Of a stretch of 53,155 nt of DNA, positions 1 to 12,000 are shown in pieces. Below the pieces are notes generated by a model that ran no database searches, had not been told where the DNA came from, and saw only the letters and a list, made by a program, of their open reading frames with translations. A program made the position numbers and the translations under genes. Numbering within the stretch: position 1 is the first letter of the stretch; each line of letters opens with the position of its first letter. The stretch is from assembly GCA_910579995.1 (NCBI GenBank), contig CAJTWH010000022.1:1-53155 (forward strand), given 5' to 3'. The stretch comes from an uncultured Muribaculaceae bacterium. GTDB taxonomy: Bacteria; Bacteroidota; Bacteroidia; Bacteroidales; Muribaculaceae.

Positions 1-3000
1 AAAGGTTATTCACATAAAAAAGAAACGGTCGCCAAGACCGAACCTCAGCAACCGAACAATGCCGTTTCAAGTGACTCTTCGCTTCCAACAGATGAGCAGA
101 GCGGCACATCATCTATTGAACCCAACGGTGAGCCAACCGTTTCTAACCGCAAAGATACGAAATCTTTGACAGAGGAACAAATTTCGGGTGAAGAAAGCGT
201 TGGCGGCCAAGGCGGTGCAGTGGTGCGTCAGCCGGGGCTATATGGCCAAGGACGTGATGGAGCGGGTAGACCCGCGGGAAGTGGTGCGCAAGGCGGTGCT
301 GATGTACCGGCTGGCGATAGCCAAGGCTCGGGAGGAAGAGGAGAAAGCACAACCGCAAATGGAGCTGAAAGACTTCAGGACGCTGACCGACGAGCAGATA
401 GCGGATATACTGCAGAACGACAGGGTGATTTACAGCAGGGAGAAGCCGAAAAATTAGATTATCAACTCTCTGAAGAAACTGACGATAACGGCTTATTCCT
501 TGTTTTATCATCAGACGGCACTGTTAACTTCGGCTCAATTCGTGATGGCGAAGGTATACAGTCGCTTCCAATTCGTCTCAGCGAGGGCTTTAACAAAGTC
601 CTCGCCAATGGAGAGAATAGGGGCTATGGATTAGAACACATTGAAGCCGGGCATGGCAATGATATACGCAATGCCGGTTTTAAAACGGTGACCGAATTTG
701 TTGAATACGTTGCTCGGGGTTATGAGAGAATACTTATAGGAAATGTACGCAAGAACGGCACTCAGACATTCCTGATTGAATTACGCGATAAAAAAAGCAA
801 TGTCCTGTATATTGAATTAGCAAAGGACGGAAGCTATTGGACAGTAAACAGCGCCGGCATTTTCAGAGAGAATTATACAAAAAACAAGAAAACCGTTGAA
901 CCTCTACCCGCAATTGAGGCGTCTCCAGCCGCGGCAGACGAAATAGTTCAGGAACAAGGCGGCAGTCCTTTGAGCGGGAATTCTTCTTCAACGGAATCTT
1001 CTGACAGCAAAGTTAGCGCTTTCTTTCCGAATAATAAAATTTCAGAGGCGGAAAGCGGCCAAAAGGCCGATGAGTCGTCAGATAAACAAGCGAATGGGGC
1101 GGAAAGTTTGGAAAAGGAGTACTCTGATGAGGAGTTGGAGGCTATGGAGCTTGATGAGCTCGGACAGCTTATCAGTGACACGGAGGCTGCTCTTGATGAG
1201 GAGTTTGACAAGGAGATAGAGGCGCTGATTGAGGAAAAGGAGTCTCTTGAGGGGAAGTGGCACCGCACTCCGAAAGAGGGTCGGCGTATAAAAGCTATTG
1301 CTGAAAGGCTTGAGGAGCTTGAACGGGAAAGGCGAGAAGAAAAGCTTGCCGCCTCTGAGCGCTACCGGAATGTTTACCACAGGCGCTTGGCAGAGAAGCC
1401 TACGATAGATATCTTCGCCCCGGCGGAGGCTGCGCCTGCCGCCCCGGAACGAAATAATGCCGGCGCAGCTGAAGCTGCTGAGCAGGGGCAAAAAGCTGAC
1501 GCTTCTTCACAACAGCAAACCGGGCTTGGGGCGGCTGTGGCTGCCGCCGAGGCTGCGACGGATACCAATCCGACCGAGGCGCAGAAAGAGAGCGGCGATT
1601 ATCAGAAGGGGCATGTGCAGGTGGGTAGTTTCGATATCGCTATCGAGAATCCTGCCGGGAGTGTGCGCAGCGGCCACAATGAGGCTACGGGCGAGGATTG
1701 GCACAACACCATGCACAACAGCTATGGCGAGATCGAGGGCACGGAGGGGAAGGACGGCGACAAGCTCGATGTGTTCCTTTCTACCGACATAGACTCTTGG
1801 AATGGACGCAGGGTGTTTGTGATAGACCAATACAACCCCGACGGCACTTTCGATGAGCATAAGGTAATGCTCGGCTTCAATGACAAGGATGAGGCTGTAA
1901 GTGATTATCTTGCCAACTACGACCGTGGCTGGAATGAGCAGCGGCGTATCGTGGCCACGGAGGTGTTTGTGGAGGACTTCGAGAAGTGGGTTGAGAGCAG
2001 CCACCGCAAGACCAAGCCTTTCGCCGAGTATGTAATAGCGCAGAAAGGTAAGACGAGCGAGGAGGGAGCGGAGGCTGCCTTTGAGGCTAATAAGGCAAGA
2101 GAGGCAAACAAGGCAAGAGAAGTGCAGACAGAGGCTGTCGGCAATGGGTATACTGTAGAGGCCAAGCCGTACACCAACAAGCAGGGCCAGACACTCGATA
2201 CCTACCTTGTGACCTTTGACCGCGAGCTGAGCAATGAAGAAAAGCGGGCAATGGCAGCAGCGGCGCGGGCAGATTTCAAAGGCTGGTATGACAAGAAGAC
2301 CGGCGGCTTTATGCTGCGCAGCCGAGAGGACGCTGAGGCTTTCGGCCGCAGGTATGGCGCAGCTGAAGCTGCGGAGCAGGGGCAAAAGGCCGAGGGCGCA
2401 GCTGAAGCTGCTGCACAGGGACGGAATAGTGAGACGGAGGTTGCGAAGAGTAAGGCTTGGGGTGAGATGGACGCTGCCGAGCGGCTTGCTGTTGCGGCCA
2501 ATGACCTGCTGACACAGCAGGAGATTGAGGCTGCAGATGTTGACCCCTACATAAAAGTAAACGCTCTTGCGTTTTTAAACGGACGCAATGGCGCTCTACA
2601 AAACATATCATATTTAAAAGTATACGAACATGTTAGGAATACCGATGGAAATAGCGGCGGAAGTGGCGTCGCAACAGACCGGGCACAGTTGGCTGGCGCC
2701 GATACTGCTGCGGTTGGACAGCGAGGAAAAGGAGATGGAGGCGGAGTATCTTCTGAGCAAGTGGATAGAGAAAGAGGCTCATCGGATAGCTCCACAGAGC
2801 TCATTGGCCGGTCGGATAGTGCGCGAGACGGCGGGTCTGCTGCTGGAGAGCGCGGCGGTGAGCAAGTATCTGGAGAGCCATCCGGAGTGGGAGATGTATA
2901 TGCCGGTGATGGAGAGCGCACAGGAAGCCGCGATGACAGGCAGTCTCGAGGTAATGGCGGAGGCAGCCGACGAGGCGGCGGCGACAAGGGTGCTGGTGCT

Positions 3001-6000
3001 GATGGAACGAGGGCAGCTCAGACCGGACGTGCTGCTGACAGCGCAGCTGATGGCTCTGTAGAGACAGAAATCGACAATGCCATCGACGAGCTCAAAGCCA
3101 CTATGGCGGCGTGGAGCCGTGCCGGACGCCGTAGCATGAACATATCGCTTGTGGGCATGAACTCCGAACAGCTTGAGTTACTGCCCAAGGTTATAGCCGC
3201 CGGGGCAAAAGTGGGCTATCTGCTGATCAAGAAGGGAATCACATCGTTTGGCGAATGGGCTAAAAAAATGCGTCAGAGCATAGGCCCGGTACTTCGAGAG
3301 CAAGGTGAACTAAGCGACCGAGAGGTTGACGAATGGATTGAGGAGATGTGGAACAGCGACTATCCCGTAGACGGCACTACGCGTCGTGTGAGCGAGTGGG
3401 CTGCTCTTATGGGGCAGGCGAAGCTGCGTGAGAATGTGCGCATGAGTCTTGAACAGAAGCGTGCCGCACAGGCCGAGGCTGAGAGTGTGGGCGTGGAGCT
3501 GTGCGACGCTGAGAATATCGCTGCGACTCTGCCGTATCTGCTGCCTCAGCAACAGGTGGATGTGCTGCGGGCTGAGGTGCAGTTCTTTGACCCGGGCCAT
3601 CAGGACGCCGAGCACGGTAACGGCAAGGGCTACATGTTTACCAACGGCACGGGCACGGGTAAGACTTATACCGGTCTTGGCATAGTGAAGCGCTTTGTCA
3701 AGCAAGGCAAGGGCAGGATATTGATTCTTACGCCGTCGCAGACGAAAGTGGAGGATTGGATAAATGACGGCAAGAACCTCGGGCTTGATATCCGCAGCCT
3801 TGACGACTGGGGCTCGGAGCACGGCATGCCGGCAACTCAGGAGAAGGGCGAGGGAGTCGTGATAACGACATACGCCAACTTCCGACAGAACAAGGCTCTG
3901 ATGGAGGACTGCTTCGACCTGATAGTCTATGATGAGAGCCACCGCCTGCTTGAGAACAAGAAAGGCGAGGCTACCGCCGGCGTGAACATGCACTACAAGC
4001 TCAGCAACAAGGATGAGAACCATACATTCCAGCGTCTGCGCGACGTCAACCCTGTATACCGCGAGATGATTGCGACGCGAGAGGAATTTGCGGATGAGTA
4101 TCAGCGGCTTGTTGACAATGCCAAGAAGGCTACCGGAGAGAGCAATATCTTCCATCTCGAGGTCAACGGCTATATACCGCCTGTAGGAACGAATGAATGG
4201 AGCCCGGCGACCGAGGCAAGGTTTCCGCATATCGCAGGGCTGAGACGCAAGGCGACGGAGCTTGAGCGCAGATTCACTGAAGAAGAGCGTCCGCGTCTTG
4301 AGGCGCAGGCCAAGGAGGATATGAATCGCACCAAGGTGGTGTTTCTGAGTGCGACTCCATTCAACACCCGCGAAAATCTCGACTATGCCGAGGGCTATAT
4401 CTTTTCCTATCCCAAGGATGACGGAGGGGGATATGCTGTGCCCAAGGGCAGGAGCCGCTTTTTCCTCGACCACTTCGGCGCGGGCTACAAATGGCGCTAT
4501 CACCGCCTTGAGCACAGCGCAGAGAATGCACAGGCACTCGCGCAGCAGGAGGTGGAGTTCAGCGACTGGCTGCAGAATGACCTTCGCACGATGAGCGGCC
4601 GCATGATAGACAGCGAGTTTGACTACTCGCGCGACTTCCCGACTGTGACGGGTGAGTATGCGGGACGCTTCAATGAGGCGACCGCCGAGCTGAGCCGCAA
4701 CGAATTCACCCGACAGGCCTACGGAGAGACCATTGGCAACTATAATTATGGCAGTGCGCTGATGGAGAGTCTTAAGGTGGCGCAGGTGTTGCCTCGAATA
4801 CGCGAACATCTGTCGCGTGGCCGTAAGGTGGTGGTGTTCCACCGTCGCGTAGAAAGCGGCGAGCCAATCACACAGCCTTTCGAAACGATATTCTCGCGTG
4901 CGGAGGCATTGCTGTCGAAAGAGAGTGACAAGGATAAGAAGCGAGAGGGGTTTGCGGAGATACGCAAGCTGCGCCGTCACTATCAGGACTTGCTTGAATG
5001 GGAGAAGACGCTTGACCTGCGCATGCCTCGCGAGCAGCTCGCCGACGCTTTCGGCGCGGAAAAGATAGGATTTTTCAGCGGCAAGGAGGGCAAGAAGGCC
5101 AAGAACAAGGCTGTCGAGGATTTCAACAATGACGACAGCGGCAAGGATATCTTTGTGGTGCAGGAGGCGAGCGGCAAGGAGGGCATATCTCTTCATGACC
5201 GCAGCGGACGCCACCAACGCGTGATAATCACACTTGCGCTTCCGCAGAGCCCCATCACTGCCCTGCAGATAGAAGGGCGCATATACCGCATAGGCAACAA
5301 GAGCAATGCCATATTCGAGTATCCTCTTCTCGGGCTTGACTCGGAGATGATACTGTTCGGACAGAAATTCAACACACAGGTAGGCACGACAGAGAATCTC
5401 GCACTCGGCGGCAAAGCACGCAATCTTCGCGAGAGCTTCGCCCGGGGCATAGAGGAGCGCAGCGGCGATGTGTCGCTTGAAAGCCAAGGCTTGGGCGGCA
5501 AGGAGATGGACAGCGGCAGCGGTCGGGAAGAGATGAGCGGCTATGAGCGCGCCGTACTCGACTACTACGGCAATCAGAAACTCAGCGGGCGCCGCGACTC
5601 GCGCGAAGGCAAGGACTATTATCCCACACCTGAGCCTTTGGGCTATAAGATGGTTGAATGGGGACAGGTGAGCGAGGGTGAGAGCGTGCTTGAGCCCTCG
5701 GCAGGTCATGGCGCGATAGCGCGGTATGTGCCGGGGGTGAACACACTGACTGCGATAGAGCCGTCGCGGTCGCTCTTCGGCCGACTTCAGGTGAAGGCCG
5801 GAGGCGTAGGCCGCAAGTTCGAGTGCTGTACCTTTGAAGAGTATAATGTGGTGAACAAGCATGATGTGGTGGTGATGAATCCACCGTTCGGAGCGGCAGG
5901 CCGTATGGCCGTAGATCATGTAGCCAAGGCGTTCACTCACTTGGAAGAGGGCGGCCGCATAGTGGCCATCATCCCACGCGGAAGCACTGACAAGAAATTC

Positions 6001-9000
6001 GAGCAATGGTACAATGGCGAGAAGAAGGCGGTGCTCACAGGAGAGATATTGCTACCCGATGTTACATTCGAGCGTGCCGGTACGGCTGTCAACTGCCGAG
6101 TGGTGATCATCGACAAGGTAAGCGACAAGTCACTTGCGCAGCAGGCGGCTTCAAACGCACGACACATAGACCTGAGCCACCGCGACTATAGCAAGATAGA
6201 GGATTTCTTTGAAGAACTCGAGGGTATCGACATGCCGGCGCGCACCATCGACATGGCTGCGAAAATGCGCAAGACGTCACTGCCGGTAGCCCGTTCGCTG
6301 CGGGAGATCAAGGGCGTCAAGGAAGTGCGGGTCGGCACGGACTATATGCTGGTATCGGGCCGCGGAGTTTATGAGCGTGTTGATTGGTCTGCGGAGGGCG
6401 GAGAGCTTGGCGGGCGTCTTCAGCAGAAATATAACAAGTTCAAGTCTAACGAGGAATGGGCTGAGAGCCGAGGCCATGAAGAGCAGGCAGAGGTCTACCG
6501 GGAACTCAAGAAACTGTGCGCACGCCTCAGCGGCAAGACCGAGGAAGAGATGGAGCGCGGTGTCAAGGACGACGGTGTGCGGTTCCGTATGGGGGATGAG
6601 GTCGAAAGTCAAGATAATAAAAAAAGCCCGTCGAAGAATCGGCTGGACTTAACCACTCCCCCGGCAGAAGCCGAAGTTACATCCTCCTCATCGAAAGGCG
6701 CAGCAAAGTTACAGAAAATAAGTGAGAATCTCAATACCTTGGCTGCAAAATACGCCGGAGTAACGAATCATCGCGGAGCAATTACTGATTTTGCCATGGC
6801 TATCGGTGCGGACTCACAAGGCTATGCGACGATTGAAACAGCCAATGGAGATGAAATCCATATCCGCATAAGCAATCATAATGCGAACGCAGGACATTTT
6901 GCAGACAAAGGGCACTATGATGGTAATGTGAGTGTGGTGATCAAGAGTCGGCATACGCCAAAAACCTTTGTAGCAAATGACGATGTAGAACTCACAGAGT
7001 ATATCTACACAAAAGAAGATATCTCAAAAGATGGAAACTTGCTCTCACAAGTAGCCGAATCACTACGGCAGATGTTGGAGACCGGCGAATATGAGGATTT
7101 GAGTGGTAAGGCTATTGTCAACCATTCGCCGGATATGGAAAATGAAGCGGGCGGCAAGACCGGCAACCGCTACCGCATGGGGGATGAGGCTGCGAGCTTT
7201 GAGGAGCGCCAGGCTGCAGCTGTCGCCAACCGCGGCACTGTCATGCCGGGGCTCAATGAGGTGACGGTGAGAGTCGTCGATGTTCCGCGGCATGATTTCG
7301 CAGGAAAACAACCTATATCACAGGCTCGACGTTGGGCTAAAGATAATATTGTTGGAGAGCATGTGCTTACCGACAATAAAGGTGATAGAGTACCCTATGT
7401 TATAAGTGGGCGCGCGATAGACAAGTATCTTAGCTTTTCTGCGATAGGCAAGAGCGAGAATCTCGGTGTTCATCTTAGTGTGCTCAAACAGCTGCCGGAA
7501 GTTATTGGTGAAAGTATTGAGGCAGAAATTCATCCGGATTACAACAAAGGAGAAGATGGTGTAAGACGAGTTGAAAATGGATATCAGCGAGATAATCTTA
7601 TTCATCGCTTTTATGGAGCTGTGACAATTGATGGTAAGGTTTATCGCGTAAAGACAACCTTGGTAGAACCTTCAGACAGCGGTTCACTAATAAAGCCACA
7701 CAGCTTTGAAGTAACAAATATAGAGCTGCTCGAAGAATCGAACAGCTCTGAAATGGAGCCTACGGCCAGTCAGAATGAATCGCTGACACCCGTAGGAGTT
7801 GCAAAGTTACTGAAAGGAGTTGAGAAATCCTACGATGAGGGTGTAAAACTTTTGGAGGCGAGTGAAAAAACTTCGTCACGCTACCGCATGGGGGATGAGG
7901 GTGAGAGCTTTGAGGAGCGTCAGGCTGCAGCTGTCGCCAACCGCGGCACTGTCATGCCGGGGCTCAATGAGGCGACGGTACGGATTGTCGATGTGCCCCG
8001 CCATGGGTATGAGGGACACAACATTTTGAGCCAAGCTGTTGACGCAGCCTCAAAGAGATATGCCGGCAAGGTGCTGACGTATGATAATTACGGTATGAGG
8101 TTTGAGTATATCGTAAAACCTCGGTCCTTTAAGTATGCGGCCAACCATTCAGGTAAAAGCTCCAACATGGGTGCCCAGGCAGCCGTAATGGATAAACTCT
8201 TAGATGTTATCGGAGAGAGTATCGAAGTGATGGAACATGCGGATGTAAATAAGATTGACGGCAACCGTAGCGAAGATAACGGCTATACTCCCAATACTTT
8301 AATGCACCGCTTTGTGGGGGCTGTCAATATTGATGGAACAATCTATCGAGTTATAACAACCCTCAAAGAGTACTCAGATGACGAATTGTCACGCTTACAT
8401 ACATACGAGGTGACAAAAATCGAAGTGCTCGACGCCGAGACGCCAAGCACTTCGAATGCTACCACTAACAACAATATATCATCGTTAGGGATTGCAAAGA
8501 TACTACAAGGAGCTGAGATACACAATAAATCGGGCGAAAAAATTCTTGAAGAGAGTAAAAAAGCCGGAGATATAAGCTATGCCGCCGCAGCTGACGCTGC
8601 TACACAGCAACAAAATGAGGGCGGCGCTGAAGCTTCGGAGCTTGAGCAAAAGGGCGCTGAGATTGCCGGGCGGTTGAATACTCCTGTGCGGTTTGTGGAG
8701 GACTTGTCGGATATTACGGACTCGTCGGCTGATGTGCGGCGGAAGAAGCGGTCGGCCAAGGGCTGGTATGATACAGCGACCGGTGAGGTTGTGATTGTGC
8801 TGCCCAACTGCGACAGTGTTGAGGATGTGGAGGCGACGATCTTCCATGAGGTTGTGGGTCACAAGGGGCTGCGCGAGCTTATCGGCGATGAGCGCTTCGG
8901 GGAGTTCCTGCGGCAGGTGTATGAACATGCGTCGGCTGCGACACGCGCCAAGATAAACGCCCTTATGTCGCGCAACGGCTGGAATGCTGAGCTTGCGACG

Positions 9001-12000
9001 GAGGAGTATCTGGCGCAGCTTTCCGAGCGTGGCTTTGCCGACATGGAGGCGCAGGAACGTGGCTTTTGGAGTAAGGTGCGCGAGAAGGTGCTTGATTTCC
9101 TGAGCCGTCTCTTCGAGGGCAGGAGGCTTCCCAAGAGCTTGCGGCTCGGAGACGAGGAACTGCGGTATATGCTGTGGCGCGCCTATCAGAAGCGCGTCGA
9201 CGGCTCGCTTGTGGGCGAGGCTGCCAATGTGGTAATGCAGGAGCGGCTGGGGGTTGGACGCTTCAGAGAACAGGATCGAGAGCAAAGGTCTGTGGCAGAC
9301 AGAATTGAGAATCTGTTTTATGAGGCTGTCAATGGAATACTGACAGGCAAACCTGTAGAAGTAGGGCGACTGACATCTGAGGGTAAATCATATTTGGAAA
9401 GATTGTCGGGCATGCAGTTGAAGGAAGAGGTTTCGTTTGTGCTTAATCCGTCGGATATGGTGCACATACATAACCGTCATTTCGGAACCAATGAGAAAGA
9501 CGGCAGAAACATCCCTCTTACAAATGAAGATATCAGGGCTATAGCCTCAATCGTTTCCAACCCGGATAGAGTGATATATGCCAAAGAGAAGAAAGGCAAT
9601 GAACGAAATCTGTTTTTCTTCCTGAAAGAAAATGATAGCGGAAGTTATAATCTGCTTGAGGTTTATGCAGACAGAAAAGGTAATCTGACATCAAAAAGCT
9701 TTTTCAAAAGCAAAGAGGGCGTATCCCAACGTGTAATATCGTTACAGAACGACCCTACACTCTACGTCCATGACGGATGGGGCAACCCTCTTGATGGTGC
9801 AAAGTTACCAAAATTCTTTGAGACGGCAAAAGAAAGCGATGAAAGTTCACGTCTGCGCTTCCGCAGCGGCAATTACGCCAATGCGCGCGAGGAATACGAG
9901 GCACGGGTGCGGACAATCACCGAGCGTGACAAACGTAGCGGTGAAGTTTTGCTCGACAGCGGGGGCAACAAGAAGAAAGCCAACCGTGCGGCGATGTGGC
10001 ATGAGGCATATCTTGACTCGATGGCTTCGTTGAAAGCTCTTCAGGAGGCTGTGGAGAATGAGAGCGGTGAGGAGCTGAAGGATTTCGAGAACGCCTATTG
10101 GGCAGAGAACCGTATGAGCAGCTCCAACAGTGCGCAGACGGCGGCGTGGAAAAAGCGTTATTTCGAGCCTTTGATGAGAGAGGTGTCGCGGCTGACAGGA
10201 AAAGGGGACGAGGGCTATAGGAATCTCCTTGACTACATGATGGCGAAGCACGGCTTGGAGCGCAACGCCTATATGCGTACCCGAGCCGAGGCCAATGGCG
10301 AGCAGACGGAGCGTGATTTTGCGGGATTGACTTCTTTATTTGAACTCTCACCCCGTAAATGGGAGGAGGCTGAGCAGCGGGCGGAGGCTCTTGTCGCCAC
10401 GTATGAATCGGCGCATAGTACCGCGGAGCTATGGAGACTTGTCAATGCAGCGACAAAAGCGACATTACAGACACGCTACGACTCAGGATTGATAAGCAAA
10501 GATGTGTATGACAAGATCCGGACACAATACCAATATTATCTTCCGATGAAAGGGTGGGCGGATACCGTGGCCGGAGATGTGTATGAGTACGCAGCCGGGA
10601 CTTATCATCTGGGAACGGCACTGCACAGCGCCTTTGGACGCAGCAGTCAGGCAGACGACCCATTGGCTACAATTTCGGTAGACGCCGAACGCACAATCAT
10701 GGAGGCAAACCGCAACAGGATGAAGATGGCTTTTCTGAACATGGCGATAAACCACAGGACAAGCCTGCTGACGGTGAGACGCCAGTGGTATAAGAAGCAG
10801 ACCGACGGGACTTGGCTTGAGGACGACCCACCGATACCCGAGAATGCGACAGCAGACGAAGTGAATGCGATAGTAGAGCAACACAATGCAGATATGGAGG
10901 CATTGAAGGAGAAAGGCGAGGCATACCAAAGTAAAAAGGGTCTGCAGTTGGGCATGCGCGTCAACAAATATGAGCGTTCGCAGCATATCGTGACGGTAAG
11001 CCGAGCCGGAGAAATATATCAAGTGTTCATCAACGGCAATCCGCGTGCGGCGATGGCTATCAACGGACTGCTCAATCCTGACACCGGAGAAACAACGCGT
11101 CTTAAGCGATGTGGGCAGAGTGTGAAAAATTTTATGTCTAAGGCATTCACAACATATAACCCGGAATTCATATTCAGCAATCTTGCGCGGGATGTTATGT
11201 TTGCCGGAGCGGCGGTAGCGGTCAAGGAAGACAAGGCATACAACAGTCAGTATCGCAAGAATATCTCCGGGCTGCTTGTGAAAGGCCGAATCTTGAAGCT
11301 TGTGCATAAGTACAATGCCGGCACATTGGATATGGATAAAGACTTAGAACGTTACTTCTATGAGTTCATGACCAACGGAGGAGAGACAGGATTCACACAG
11401 GTCAACACTGTTGACAAGGTGAAGAAAGAGATGGAGCGGTTTATCAGGCAGGCACAGGGCGGAGCCTCGTCTGTGCCCGGCGAGGCATGGCGTGGGCTAC
11501 TCGACGGAGTGGAGTTTATGAACCGCTGCGCCGAGGATGCAACGCGTTTCGCCGTGTATATGACCTCGCGTCAGGTAGGGCGCGGAGTGGCGCGGAGTGT
11601 ATGGGACGCCAAGGAGATAACGGTGAACTTCAACAAGAAAGGCAGCGGAGCCTTGGGCGCACGTTATCTGAACTTCTCATACGTATTTTTCAATGCCGCC
11701 ATGCAGTCGCTGGGCAACAGCGGCAGGCTTATCAAGAAACATCCCGGCAAATCGGCTATGGTGATGGTGGCGTTCATGAGCGCCGGCTTCCTGCTGCCTT
11801 TGGTATCGCAGGTGCTTTGCGGATTGGCGGGAGGTGATGATGACGATTACTTCAATATACCCGAGTGGGTACGCCGTAACAATCTTGTCATACCTATCGG
11901 AAAAGGCAGATATCTGACGATACCGATAGCGCATGAGCTGCGACCGTTCTACGGCATAGGTGAGCTCGCCTACTCGACTCTTATGGGACGTGAGGACGCC

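Noticed and set aside
166..168. TTG at 166 as the start of the polyvalent gene.
   Set aside because: The frame is open to the left edge with protein-like sequence, so the true start is outside the window.
3310..6006. An 898-codon open frame on the minus strand opposite the helicase and methylase region.
   Set aside because: The plus-strand product has complete helicase and methylase motifs; the opposite frame is His/Leu/Arg-rich without motifs and is a by-product of GC-rich codon bias.
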